Source: Mayfieldus sp963772265 (GTDB taxonomy: Bacteria; Actinomycetota; Thermoleophilia; Solirubrobacterales; 70-9). Taken from it: a stretch of 64,000 nt of DNA. Position numbers and translations under genes: made by a program. The notes under the pieces are model-generated. The model was not told the origin of the DNA, did not search any database, and saw only the letters and a list, made by a program, of their open reading frames with translations. The DNA lies in assembly GCA_963772265.1 (NCBI GenBank), contig CAVYWS010000009.1, positions 62,001 through 126,000 on the forward strand, in the 5' to 3' direction. The stretch's first letter is position 1. The number at the start of each line of letters is the position of its first letter. Positions 53,171-62,147 of the stretch are shown here, piece after piece.

Positions 53171-53722
53171 ATGAGCGAGCTGACGAGCGCGGCGGTCCCG
53201 CCCGAGGGGCATGGCGACCACGTCCGCGGCGAGGGCCCCCTCACGATCGTCTACGCAGACCTGGGCTGCCCGCACTGCGCGGCGGTCTGGGCTCAGATCA
53301 GCGCCCTGCCGGCGCGGATCGTCTTTCGCCACTTCCCCGTCGCCAGCAAGCATCCGCGGGCCCCGGCCCTGCATGCCGCCGCCGAGGCCGCCGGGCGGCA
53401 GGGATCGTTCTTCGAGATGGTCGACTCGCTGTACGCCGACCGCGGCCGGGTCGACGATCCCCACCTCTGGGAGCGCGCCGAGCGCTTCGGGCTCGAGATC
53501 GAGCGCTTCGACACGGACCGGCGCTCGCAGGAGGTCGCGAGGCGGGTCAAGGCCGATTTCGAGTCCGGCATCCGCGCCGGCGTCGCCGGCACCCCAGCAC
53601 TGTTTCAGCAGGGCCGAAAAGTGGAAATCACCGAGCTTGCGGTCATTTCCCCGAGCAACGAGGAACGGGGGACGAGGAACGCCTCTGTAACATCGCCTGC
53701 GACAGAGAACGAGAGTTCTTAA
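53171..53722 (+). CDS. DsbA-family thioredoxin-like protein (atypical C-terminus)
   Basis: A 183-residue protein with the redox motif CPHC (C33-C36) in LTIVYADLGCPHC, the segment IVFRHFPVASKHPRAPALHA and the cis-proline loop GTPALF, as in DsbA/NhaA-C-terminal-type thioredoxins. No signal peptide is seen, so it is probably cytosolic. After GTPALF the expected final strand and helix are replaced by KVEITELAVISPSNEERGTR and a Ser/Thr-rich end encoded by a heptanucleotide repeat, so the 3' end looks altered. Confidence 0.8.
   Translation: MSELTSAAVPPEGHGDHVRGEGPLTIVYADLGCPHCAAVWAQISALPARIVFRHFPVASKHPRAPALHAAAEAAGRQGSFFEMVDSLYADRGRVDDPHLWERAERFGLEIERFDTDRRSQEVARRVKADFESGIRAGVAGTPALFQQGRKVEITELAVISPSNEERGTRNASVTSPATENESS
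53654..53682 (+). repeat. Degenerate heptanucleotide tandem repeat (GAACGAG)n at the end of the DsbA-like gene
   Basis: Units GCAACGAG-GAACGGG-GGACGAG-GAACG, the same unit as in truB but on the opposite strand. It lies in the poorly conserved 3' end of the gene. Confidence 0.55.
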
Positions 53723-53729
53723 GCAAAAG

Positions 53730-53754
53730 GGCCGCCATCCGGGCGGCCGGAGGT
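53730..53754 (+). promoter_or_regulatory. pnp: Leader hairpin directly ahead of the pnp ribosome-binding site
   Basis: GGCCGCC (53730-53736) pairs with GGCGGCC (53742-53748) around ATCCG, and the ribosome-binding site GGAGGT (53749-53754) follows at once, 10 nt before the ATG. PNPase commonly controls its own message through leader stems, so this may be an autoregulatory site. Confidence 0.6.
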
Positions 53755-53764
53755 AACAATTTAG

Positions 53765-56700
53765 ATGAGTATGTTTGACGTTAGCCGCGTCTCGGTGGAG
53801 GTCGGCGAAAGCGAGATTTCCTTCGAAACCGGCAAGCTCGCCAAGCAGGCGAGCGGATCCGTGGTCGTGCGCGCCGGCGACACGATGGTCCTCTGTACAG
53901 CGACGATGGGCAACCTGCGCGACGTCGACTTCCTGCCCCTCACCGTCGACGTCGAGGAGCGGATGTACGCGGCGGGCAAGATCCCCGGCTCGTTCTTCCG
54001 CCGCGAGGGTCGCTCGGGCGAGAAGGCGACGCTGACGGCGCGGATGATCGACCGCCCGATCCGTCCCCTTTTCCCCAAGGGCTGGCACTTCGAGACCCAG
54101 CTCGTCGCCCAGCCGATGTCGGTGGACCACGTCCACCCCTACGACATCCTGGCGATGAACGGCGCCTCCGCGGCGCTGGCGGTCTCCCAGATCCCGGTCG
54201 GCGCCCACGTCGGCGCGGTGCGGATCGGCAAGCTCGACGGAGATTTCGTGATCAACCCCGAGGAGGAGAGCCTCGACGAGCTCGACCTCGACCTGATCGT
54301 CGCCGGCACCGATGACGCGATCCTGATGGTCGAGGCCGGCGCCAGCGGCGTCAGCGAGGCCGAGATCCTCGACGCGCTCGACATCGCCCACGCCGAGATC
54401 AAGAAGCTCTGCGCGACGATCGAGGAGCTGCGCGGCAAGGCCGGCAAGGAGAAGATCGAAGTCGAGGCGCCGCAGATCGACGAGGGCCTACTGGAGGAGA
54501 TCCGCTCCTCACACGGGCAGAAGATCGACGAGGCGACCTCGATCGAGGCCAAGCTGGAGCGCCAGGACGCCGCCGACGCGGTCGAGGAGGAGGTCCTGGA
54601 GAAGTACGCACCGGCCGCCGACGGCGACGAGCCGGACCCCGAGCGCAAGGCCGAGGTCGCGGCGGCGTTCGCGGCGCTGGAGAAGGACATCATCCGGCGC
54701 CGGATCGCGGTCGACAAGAAGCGCCCCGACGGTCGCGCCCAGGACGAGATCCGGCCGATCGAGTGCGAGGTCGATGTCGCCCCGCGTGTGCACGGCTCGG
54801 CGCTGTTCACCCGCGGTGAGACGCAGATCCTCTCCAACGTCGCCCTCGGCACGAGTCGCATGGACATGCGGCTCGACACGCTCGGGATCGCGACCTCGAA
54901 GCGGTTCTGGCACCACTACAACTTCCCGCCCTTCTCGGTCGGGGAGGCCGGATTCATGCGCGGCCCGAAGCGCCGCGACATCGGACACGGAGCGCTCGCC
55001 GAGCGGGCGCTGGCGCCGACGATCCCCAGCGAGGAGGACTTCCCCTACGTACTGCGGGTGGTCTCCGAGACGCTGGAGTCCAACGGCTCCTCCTCGATGG
55101 GCTCGGTCTGCGCGTCCTCGATGGCCCTTCAGGCCGCGGGCGTGCCGGTGAGCGCACCGGTTGCCGGCGTCGCGATGGGCCTGATCAAGGAAGGCGACGA
55201 CTACATCGTGCTGACCGACATCGCCGGGGTCGAAGACCATCTCGGCGACATGGATTTCAAGGTCGCCGGCAGCGCCGATGGCATCACCGCCCTGCAGATG
55301 GACATCAAGATCGGCGGCGTCACCTTCGAGATCCTGCGTGACGCGCTCGAGCAGGCGCTCAAGGGCCGCCTCTTCATCCTCGACAAGATGGCCGAGGCGA
55401 TCGACGGCCCGCGCGAGCAGCTGTCGCCGTTCGCGCCGCGGATCGAGGCGATCCAGATCGACCCGGAGAAGATCGGCGCCGTGATCGGCAAGGGCGGCGA
55501 GACGATCCGAGCCCTCTGCGAGGAGTTCGAGGCAGAGATCGACGTCGAGGACGATGGGACGGTGAAGGTCTATGCGACCAGCGGCGAGCTGGTCGAGGCC
55601 TGCATCGCCCGCATCCAGTCGATGACCAAGGAGGCCGAGGTCGGCGATCGCTACAACGCGGCCAAGGTCGTGAAGACGACGACCTTCGGCGCCTTCGTCG
55701 AGCTGACCAAGGGCACCGACGGCCTGCTGCACATCTCCAACGTCAAGCCCGGCGAGCGGGTCGAGACGGTGGACGACGTGCTGAAGTCGGGCCAGGAGCT
55801 CGACGTCACCGTGGTCGAGGTCGACAAGGAGCGCGGCCGCATCGGACTGCGGCTCTCCGACGATCCGGAGGTCGCCGGCAAGAGCCCCGAGGAACTGGTC
55901 GCGGTCGGTACCGGGAGCGACGGGGGCAGCCGGCGCGGTGGCGGCGACAGGCGCCCACGGCGCGACGGCGAGCGTGGTGGCGGACGCCGCCGCGAGCGCA
56001 GCCGGCGTGACGCTAACGACTGCCAGCTCACCGAGCTCGATTCGGGAATCCGGGTCGTCACCGAGGCCATGCCCTCGGTGCGCTCGGTCGCGCTGGGGCT
56101 CTGGGTGCGGACCGGTTCGCGTGACGAGACTCCCGCCCAGGCGGGGGTCTCGCACTTCCTCGAGCACATGTTGTTCAAGGGCACCGAGGAGCACTCGGCG
56201 ATCCAGATCTCGGAGATCTTCGACGGCCTCGGCGCCGCGGTCAACGCCGCGACGGGCAAGGAGACGACTCACCTGCACGCCCGTTTCCTCGACGAGCACA
56301 CCGAGGACGCGTTCAGGCTGCTGAGCGAGATGCTCCTGCACCCGACCTACGCCGACGTCGACTCCGAGCGCGAGGTCGTGCTGGAGGAGATCGCGATGTA
56401 CGAGGACGAGCCGATGGACCGGGTCCACGACTTCCTCGCCGACGCCGTGTTCGGCGAGCACCCGCTCGGACGGCGGGTGCTCGGAGCCGCGGAGGTGATC
56501 GCCTCGATCCCGGTTCCCGACATCGACGCCTACCACCATCGCCACTACGTCGCCCCGAGCATCGTCGTCTCGGCGGCGGGCCACGTCGACCACGACGAGA
56601 TCTGCGAGCTGACCCAGCGCTTCGTCGGGGCGCCGATCGAGCAGTCGGCGCCGGCCAACGGAAGGACGGCGCCGACCCAGCCCGCCGTGCGCTTCTTTCA

Positions 56701-57286
56701 GAAGGACACCGAGCAGTACCACATCTGCTTCGGAGCGCCGGGGCTCACCCGCGGCGACGAGCGCCGTTTCGCCCTCTCGGTCCTCGACGCGATCTACGGC
56801 GGGGCGACGTCCTCGCGCCTGTTCGTCGAGGTGCGCGAGAAGCGCGGCCTCGCCTACTCGGTCGGCTCCTACAGCGACCAGTACACCGACCTCGGCCTGG
56901 TCGCCACCTACGTCGGCACCCGCGAGGAAAACGTCGAGGAGGCCTGCGGGCTGATCGCCGCCGAGATCGAGCGCCTGCGGACCGAGCCGGTCTCCGAAGA
57001 GGAGTTCGCTCGCAGCAAGGAGCACGTCAAGGGGCGTCTCGTGCTCTCCTCGGAGTCCTCGGCGACCCGGATGTCGCGCAACGCCCGGGCGATTCTCTTC
57101 GGGACCCCTCTGTACACCGTGGACGAGCTGCTCGACAAGGTCGACGCGGTCAAGTTGACCGAGCTCTCGGCGCTCAGCCAGGACCTCTACGACCCGGCCC
57201 ACCTCTCGGCGTCCTGCATCGGGCGCAAGGAGGATCTGTTCCGCTCCGCGATCGCAGGCGTCGCCGAGCCGCTGGCGGCGGCGTGA
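53765..57286 (+). CDS. pnp: Polynucleotide phosphorylase fused to an M16 (insulinase-type) zinc peptidase
   Basis: A single 1173-residue frame. Residues 1 to ~748 are a complete PNPase: two RNase PH-like cores (AGDTMVLCTATMG; FTRGETQILSNVALGTSRMD and FPPFSVGEAGFMRGPKRRDI), KH (IGAVIGKGGETIRALCEEF) and S1 (TTFGAFVELTKGTDGLLHIS) domains, then a basic Gly/Arg-rich linker. Residues ~753-1173 are a complete M16 peptidase with the inverted zinc motif HFLEH (H797, E800, H801), the downstream VVLEEIAMYEDEP, and GGATSSRLFVEVREKRGLAY. The two are usually separate neighbours. No stop lies at the junction, and single +1 errors like those elsewhere cannot explain it. Confidence 0.9.
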   Translation: MSMFDVSRVSVEVGESEISFETGKLAKQASGSVVVRAGDTMVLCTATMGNLRDVDFLPLTVDVEERMYAAGKIPGSFFRREGRSGEKATLTARMIDRPIRPLFPKGWHFETQLVAQPMSVDHVHPYDILAMNGASAALAVSQIPVGAHVGAVRIGKLDGDFVINPEEESLDELDLDLIVAGTDDAILMVEAGASGVSEAEILDALDIAHAEIKKLCATIEELRGKAGKEKIEVEAPQIDEGLLEEIRSSHGQKIDEATSIEAKLERQDAADAVEEEVLEKYAPAADGDEPDPERKAEVAAAFAALEKDIIRRRIAVDKKRPDGRAQDEIRPIECEVDVAPRVHGSALFTRGETQILSNVALGTSRMDMRLDTLGIATSKRFWHHYNFPPFSVGEAGFMRGPKRRDIGHGALAERALAPTIPSEEDFPYVLRVVSETLESNGSSSMGSVCASSMALQAAGVPVSAPVAGVAMGLIKEGDDYIVLTDIAGVEDHLGDMDFKVAGSADGITALQMDIKIGGVTFEILRDALEQALKGRLFILDKMAEAIDGPREQLSPFAPRIEAIQIDPEKIGAVIGKGGETIRALCEEFEAEIDVEDDGTVKVYATSGELVEACIARIQSMTKEAEVGDRYNAAKVVKTTTFGAFVELTKGTDGLLHISNVKPGERVETVDDVLKSGQELDVTVVEVDKERGRIGLRLSDDPEVAGKSPEELVAVGTGSDGGSRRGGGDRRPRRDGERGGGRRRERSRRDANDCQLTELDSGIRVVTEAMPSVRSVALGLWVRTGSRDETPAQAGVSHFLEHMLFKGTEEHSAIQISEIFDGLGAAVNAATGKETTHLHARFLDEHTEDAFRLLSEMLLHPTYADVDSEREVVLEEIAMYEDEPMDRVHDFLADAVFGEHPLGRRVLGAAEVIASIPVPDIDAYHHRHYVAPSIVVSAAGHVDHDEICELTQRFVGAPIEQSAPANGRTAPTQPAVRFFQKDTEQYHICFGAPGLTRGDERRFALSVLDAIYGGATSSRLFVEVREKRGLAYSVGSYSDQYTDLGLVATYVGTREENVEEACGLIAAEIERLRTEPVSEEEFARSKEHVKGRLVLSSESSATRMSRNARAILFGTPLYTVDELLDKVDAVKLTELSALSQDLYDPAHLSASCIGRKEDLFRSAIAGVAEPLAAA

Positions 57287-57954
57287 TCCGGGTCGTCGTC
57301 TCGGGCGCCGCGGGCCGCATGGGTCAAACGGTCTGCGAGGCGGTCGAAGGAGCCGACGACATGGAGCTGGCCGGCCGCGCCGACCCGGCGCTGGACGCCG
57401 ACCTTTCCTCGCTGCTGGACGGCGCCGACGTCTGCGTCGACTTCAGCATTCCGGACTCGGCGCCGGACAACGTCGCCGCCTGCCTCGGCGCCGGCGTGCA
57501 CGCGGTCGTCGGCACCACGGGCTTCGACCTCGACGCGATCCGCGAGCGGGCCGAGAGCGCCGGCGGCGACGCCAACTGCTTCGTTGCCCCGAACTTCGCC
57601 GTCGGCGCCGTATTGATGATGCAGCTCGCGCAGCAGGTCGCCCCGCACATGCCGGAGTGCGAGATCGTCGAGCTGCATAACGAGAAGAAGCTGGACGCGC
57701 CCTCGGGGACCGCCAAGCGGACGGCGGAGCTGATCAGCGAGGCCGGCGGCAGGGTGCACGAGCCGATCCACTCGCTGCGGCTGCCGGGCCTGGTCGCGCA
57801 CCAGGAGGTCGTCTTCGGCGGCGAGGGACAGACGCTTTCGATCCGCCACGACTCCACCGACCGCCATTCGTTCATGCCCGGAGTGCTGCTCGCGGTGCGC
57901 AGGGTCGGGGAGCTGCCCGACCGCTTCACGGTCGGGCTCGAGAACCTGCTCTGA
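57283..57954 (+). CDS. dapB: 4-hydroxy-tetrahydrodipicolinate reductase
   Basis: A 223-residue NAD(P)H-dependent reductase in lysine/DAP synthesis. The nucleotide motif is VSGAAGRMGQTVCEAV, then VGTTGFDLDAI, NFAVGAVLMMQLA, and the active site EIVELHNEKKLDAPSGTAKR, in which the second His of the usual HH(H/N) is Asn-like (LHNEKK). It is shorter than E. coli DapB (273) as in many Actinobacteria. GTG overlaps the stop of the PNPase-M16 gene. With dapA 1.5 kb downstream it forms a split dap pair around an amidase. Confidence 0.93.
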   Translation: MIRVVVSGAAGRMGQTVCEAVEGADDMELAGRADPALDADLSSLLDGADVCVDFSIPDSAPDNVAACLGAGVHAVVGTTGFDLDAIRERAESAGGDANCFVAPNFAVGAVLMMQLAQQVAPHMPECEIVELHNEKKLDAPSGTAKRTAELISEAGGRVHEPIHSLRLPGLVAHQEVVFGGEGQTLSIRHDSTDRHSFMPGVLLAVRRVGELPDRFTVGLENLL

Positions 57955-57977
57955 AGGCGCCGCATGGGATCTGCAGC

Positions 57978-59429
57978 GTGAGCGACGACTTCGCCCTCAT
58001 GGACGCGACCGCGCAGGCCGCCCTGGTCCGCGACGGCGAGGCATCCGCCGTCGAGCTGGCCGAGGCGGCGATCGCCCGCATCGAGGCGCTCAACCCGCGG
58101 CTCAACGCGGTCATCCATCCGCTGTTCGAGAAGGGCCTGGAGGAGGCGCGGGGGGATCTCCCCGACGGCCCCTTCCGCGGCGTGCCGTTTCTGCTCAAGG
58201 ACCTGCTCGCGCACTCCGCCGGCGACCCGTTCCACGAGGGAATGAAGCACCTGCGCGACATCGGCTGGACCGAGGAGATCGATACGGAGCTGGTTCGCCG
58301 CTTTCGCGCCGCCGGATTCGTGATCCTCGGCCACACCAATACACCGGAGCTGGGGATCCTTCCCACCTGCGAGCCCGAGGCTCACGGGCCAACGCACAAC
58401 CCCTGGGACACCGGGCGCTCGCCGGCTGGCTCAAGCGGCGGCTCCGCGGCGGCGGTCGCTTCCGGGATGGTGGCGGTTGCCCACGGCAACGACGGTGGGG
58501 GGTCGATCCGCTTGCCGGCGTCGGCCTGCGGTCTGGTCGGGCTGAAGCCCTCTCGCGGCAGGGTCAGCCAGGGGCCGGAGTTCGGCGACGTGATGACCGG
58601 TTTGCTCTCCGAGCACGTCGTAGCGCGAACCGTCCGCGACAGCGCCCGCATCCTCGACCTGATCGACGGCGTCGCCGCGGGCGACCCCTACGCTGCGCCG
58701 ACACCGAGGCGCCCTTACCTGGAAGAGGTCGGCGCCGACCCCGGGGCGCTGCGGGTCGGGTTGATGGCCACGGCGCCGGCGGGACAGTTCGAGGTCCATC
58801 CCGACTGCGTGGCCGCGGTCGAGTCCGCGGCGCAGCTGATGGAGTCGCTCGGCCACTCGGTCGATTCGTCGTATCCGGACGCGATCGATGACCCTCAGTA
58901 CACAGAGCGCTTCATCCAGCGCTGGACGACGGGGGTCGCATGGAACCTCGACTACTGGTCGCGCAAGACCGGAAAAGAGGTCGGCCCGGAGGGGACCGAA
59001 GCCTCGACCTGGGCCCTGGCCGAGATCGGACGCAGCTTCAGCGGACCCGAATACCTCGGCGCACTGGAGTACCAGCAGCGCACGGCGCGCGACGCCGCCG
59101 GCTGGTGGGAGGACGGCTTCGACCTGCTGCTCACCCCGACGATGGGGGAACCGCCAACACCACTCGGCGCCTTCGAACCCGAGCCCGGGAATCCGGCCTC
59201 GCCGATCTTCCGCAGCATCCCCACCGCCGGCTTCACCGCCTTCTGGAACTCGACCGGCCAGCCGGCGATATCCCTTCCGCTGCACTGGAGCGGCGACGGG
59301 CTTCCGATCGGAATCCAACTCGTCGCTCCCTACGGCGCCGAGGACATGCTGATCCGCGTCGCGTCGCAGCTCGAGGAGGCAGCGCCGTGGGCGGATCGTC
59401 GCCCAGAGGGCGCGGTACCCTCCTCGTGA
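57978..59429 (+). CDS. Amidase signature family hydrolase
   Basis: A 483-residue amidase with the Ser-cisSer-Lys triad: K74 in PFLLKDLLA, S152 in SPAGSSGGSAAAVASG, and S176 in NDGGGSIRLPAS. The GSSGGSAAAV block is the family signature. Substrate is not evident; aliphatic/aryl amidases, 6-aminohexanoate cyclic dimer hydrolases and GatA share this fold, and no GatB/C genes lie nearby, so GatA is unlikely. It lies between dapB and dapA; a link to DAP metabolism is not shown. The stop shares a base with the dapA ATG. Confidence 0.9.
   Translation: MSDDFALMDATAQAALVRDGEASAVELAEAAIARIEALNPRLNAVIHPLFEKGLEEARGDLPDGPFRGVPFLLKDLLAHSAGDPFHEGMKHLRDIGWTEEIDTELVRRFRAAGFVILGHTNTPELGILPTCEPEAHGPTHNPWDTGRSPAGSSGGSAAAVASGMVAVAHGNDGGGSIRLPASACGLVGLKPSRGRVSQGPEFGDVMTGLLSEHVVARTVRDSARILDLIDGVAAGDPYAAPTPRRPYLEEVGADPGALRVGLMATAPAGQFEVHPDCVAAVESAAQLMESLGHSVDSSYPDAIDDPQYTERFIQRWTTGVAWNLDYWSRKTGKEVGPEGTEASTWALAEIGRSFSGPEYLGALEYQQRTARDAAGWWEDGFDLLLTPTMGEPPTPLGAFEPEPGNPASPIFRSIPTAGFTAFWNSTGQPAISLPLHWSGDGLPIGIQLVAPYGAEDMLIRVASQLEEAAPWADRRPEGAVPSS
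59416..59421 (+). promoter_or_regulatory. Putative -10 box for dapA (leaderless)
   Basis: TACCCT, 7 nt before the ATG at 59429, inside the end of the amidase gene. Confidence 0.35.
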
Positions 59430-60301
59430 TGGCGGAGATCCGCGGAGTGATCACGGCGATGGTCACCCCTTTCCACGAGGACGGGGGGCTCGACGAGGGG
59501 GGCTGCAGGCGCCTTGCGCGGCACCTGGTCGAGCATGGCTCGCATGGCCTGGTTCTGGCCGGCACCACCGGCGAGGCGCCGACCCTCTCCGATGACGAGA
59601 AGCTGACCCTGCTGCGGGCGGTCCGCGACGAGCTCGGCGGCGATGCGACCCTGATCCTCGGCACCGGCACCAACGACACCCTGCACACGGTCGAGCTGAC
59701 CAAGCTCGCCGCCGAGGCCGGAGCCGACGCCGCGATCGTCGTCACGCCCTACTACAACAAGCCCAACCGGGAGGGCTTGCTCGCCCACTACGGGGCGGTC
59801 TCCGACGTCGGGCTGCCGATCGTCCTCTACAACATCCCCTCGCGCACCTCGCTCAACATCGCGCCCGAGCTGCTGGTCGAGCTGGGGCGGCTGCCGAACA
59901 TCGTCGCGGTCAAGCAGGCCAACGACGACGAGCTGGGACCGATCGAGGGCCTCGACGTGCTGGCCGGCAACGACGGCGTGTTCCTGCGCACGATCGAGTT
60001 CGGGGGCGCCGGCGGGGTCCTCGTCTCCTCGCATCTGGTCGGGCCGCAGATGCGCGAGATGTGGGAGGCCGGGCAGGAGGGAGACCTGGAGCGCGTCCGG
60101 CAGATCGATAGAGAGCTCGCGCCGATCTACGAGGCAATGACGGTGACCGCCAACCCGATTCCGGTCAAGGCGGCGCTGAAGATGCTGGGGCTGCTCGAGT
60201 CCGACGCGCTGCGTCTGCCGATGGTCCCGGCGACCGAGGAGCAGCGATCCGCGATCCGCCCGGCGCTGGAGGCGGTGGGGATCCTGGCAGCGGCGGGTTG
60301 A
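59429..60301 (+). CDS. dapA: 4-hydroxy-tetrahydrodipicolinate synthase
   Basis: A 290-residue TIM-barrel aldolase condensing pyruvate and aspartate semialdehyde. GVITAMVTPFHEDGGLDEGG, LAGTTGEAPTLSDDEKLTLL, the tyrosine of LYNIPSRTSLN and the Schiff-base lysine of VAVKQANDD are present, with the GNDGVFLRTIEFGGAGGVLV end. ATG 59429 is preferred over the in-frame GTG three bases upstream. Stop overlaps the RNase J TTG (TTGA). Confidence 0.95.
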   Translation: MAEIRGVITAMVTPFHEDGGLDEGGCRRLARHLVEHGSHGLVLAGTTGEAPTLSDDEKLTLLRAVRDELGGDATLILGTGTNDTLHTVELTKLAAEAGADAAIVVTPYYNKPNREGLLAHYGAVSDVGLPIVLYNIPSRTSLNIAPELLVELGRLPNIVAVKQANDDELGPIEGLDVLAGNDGVFLRTIEFGGAGGVLVSSHLVGPQMREMWEAGQEGDLERVRQIDRELAPIYEAMTVTANPIPVKAALKMLGLLESDALRLPMVPATEEQRSAIRPALEAVGILAAAG

Positions 60302-61959
60302 GCGGAACCTTGAGAGTGCTCCCCCTGGGCGGTCTGGGGGAGATCGGCAAGAACATGACCGTGGTCGAGTACGACGGCCGGATCGTCGTCGTCGACACCG
60401 GGCTGATGTTCCCGACCGCCGAGATGCTCGGCATCGACCTCGTCCTACCCGACTTCTCCTACCTGCGCGAGCGGGCCGGCGACATCGAAGCGATCGTGCT
60501 CACCCACGGGCACGAGGACCACGTCGGGGCGCTGCCATACGTGCTGCGCGAGCTCGGCCATCCACCGGCGATCTACGGCGGGCTTCTGACGATCGGACTG
60601 GTCCGCTCGAAGCTCGACGAGCACAAGCTCGGCGACGCGCCGCTGCAGGAGCTGGACGCCGGCGAGCGGGTCAAGCTGGGGCCGTTCGAGCTCGAGATGA
60701 TCCACCTCTCGCATTCGATCCCCGATGCGCGCGGGGTGCTGCTCAGCACCGAGCTGGGCTCGGTGCTTCTGACCGGCGACTACAAGTTCGACCAGACTCC
60801 TGTCGACGGGCGCCCCGCCGACGTCTCGCGGCTGGCGGAGCTGGGGCGCGATGGCCTGCTGCTTCTGTGCGGAGACTCGACCAACGCCGACCGCCCCGGG
60901 GTTGCCCCTTCGGAGTCGAGCGTGGGACCGGCGCTGCTGGACACCTTCTCGCACTGCGAGGGCCGGATCATCGTCACCAGCTTCGCCTCCAACGTGCACC
61001 GCGTGCAGCAGGTGATCGACGCCGCCGTGCAGCTCGACCGGCGGGTGGCGCTGGTCGGGCGCTCGATGCGCAAGAACTTCAACATCGCCTCCAACCTGGG
61101 AATCGCAAACGCGCCCACCGGGCTGCTGATTCAGCCAAAGGAGATCGAGGACTTCCCCGACGACAAGGTCATCGCGATCTCGACCGGCAGTCAGGGCGAG
61201 CCGCTATCCGCCCTGCGGCGGATGGCCCACAACGACCACCGCGACGTCGAGCTTCACTCCGGCGACACGGTCGTCTTCTCGGCGACCCCGATCCCGGGCA
61301 ACGAGCGGGCGGTCAACGAGACGATCGACCGCATATTCCAGATCGGCGCCTCGGTGGTGACCGCTTCCGACGCGCCGATCCACGCCTCGGGCCACGGCTG
61401 GCAGGAGGAGCTGAAGCTGATGCTGAACCTGACCAAGCCCCGCTACGTGCTGCCGATACACGGCGACCACAAGCGGCTGCGCCTGCACGCGGATCTCGCC
61501 CGTTCGGTTGGGATCGGCCCAAAGGACGTGTTCCAGGGCTCCAACGGAGTGCCACTGGAGGTGAGCGACTCGGGGGCCCGGTTGGGGGAGGACGTGGGCG
61601 CGGGAATGATCTTCGTCGACGGGGTCGACATCGGCGAGCCCGACGACGTTGCCCTGCGCGACCGCAGGATGATCTCCGCCGACGGCATCTTCATCGTCGT
61701 CGCGACGGTCTCCTCCGACGACGGCTCGATGGTGGCGCCGCCGGAGGTGATCTTCCGCGGGGTGCCGTTCCTGGAGGAGGCCGACGGACTGGTCGAGGAG
61801 CTGCGCGACGTGGTCAGGGACTCGCTCGCGGACGCGGCCGAGCACGATGTCCACGAGCTGCCGATGATCCAGGAGGACCTCCACGACGACATCGCCGAGT
61901 TCGTCTACGACAAGCTGCGCCGCCGCCCGATGGTGCTGCCGGTCGTGGTCGAAGTCTGA
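60298..61959 (+). CDS. rnj: Ribonuclease J
   Basis: A 553-residue metallo-beta-lactamase/beta-CASP nuclease acting as 5'-3' exo- and endoribonuclease. LPLGGLGEIGKNMTVVEYDG, the zinc motif LTHGHEDHVGALPY, LTGDYKFDQTPVDG, the beta-CASP CDGSTN-type region (LCGDSTNADRPG) and SGHG/HGDHKRLRLHADLARS near the end define the family. DapA-RNase J adjacency is usual in Actinobacteria. It is the last gene of the plus-strand run that starts at pnp; TTG start. Confidence 0.95.
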   Translation: MSGTLRVLPLGGLGEIGKNMTVVEYDGRIVVVDTGLMFPTAEMLGIDLVLPDFSYLRERAGDIEAIVLTHGHEDHVGALPYVLRELGHPPAIYGGLLTIGLVRSKLDEHKLGDAPLQELDAGERVKLGPFELEMIHLSHSIPDARGVLLSTELGSVLLTGDYKFDQTPVDGRPADVSRLAELGRDGLLLLCGDSTNADRPGVAPSESSVGPALLDTFSHCEGRIIVTSFASNVHRVQQVIDAAVQLDRRVALVGRSMRKNFNIASNLGIANAPTGLLIQPKEIEDFPDDKVIAISTGSQGEPLSALRRMAHNDHRDVELHSGDTVVFSATPIPGNERAVNETIDRIFQIGASVVTASDAPIHASGHGWQEELKLMLNLTKPRYVLPIHGDHKRLRLHADLARSVGIGPKDVFQGSNGVPLEVSDSGARLGEDVGAGMIFVDGVDIGEPDDVALRDRRMISADGIFIVVATVSSDDGSMVAPPEVIFRGVPFLEEADGLVEELRDVVRDSLADAAEHDVHELPMIQEDLHDDIAEFVYDKLRRRPMVLPVVVEV

Positions 61960-62000
61960 GGACTCTGCAAAGCGTCGCATCCCGCATTTCGAGCCCTCGC

Positions 62001-62046
62001 AAAAAAAAAGCCGCCCGGCTTCTAGGGAGGGGGGAAGCCGGGCGGC
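62001..62046 (-). terminator. Intrinsic terminator of the minus-strand two-component operon
   Basis: A 12-bp stem GCCGCCCGGCTT / AAGCCGGGCGGC (62010-62021 with 62035-62046) is flanked on its low-coordinate side by A9 (62001-62009). On the minus strand this reads stem-loop then T9. It lies about 100 nt after the kinase stop. The rest of the 188-nt gap shows no gene. Confidence 0.9.
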
Positions 62047-62147
62047 CAATTCGACCCTGAGGTCGAAGGTGGGCCCGACGAGGTTGCTAAGGGGAGATCC
62101 CCGGCAGGCCCGTGTGTCTCGTCCGCGCAGAAACCTAGGAGTTGGTG

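Noticed and set aside
56007..56020. Separate pnp and M16 genes meeting at GTGA 56007-56010
   Set aside because: TGA 56008 and GTG 56007 are in neither gene's frame; both genes would need shifts of the opposite sign to all others found.
54509..57202. 897-codon minus-strand open frame opposite pnp-M16
   Set aside because: Same type of high-G+C shadow with low-complexity composition; the plus strand codes two recognisable enzymes.
57978..59429. Amidase as GatA of the tRNA amidotransferase
   Set aside because: The Ser-Ser-Lys triad is common to the whole amidase family, and gatB/gatC are not adjacent.
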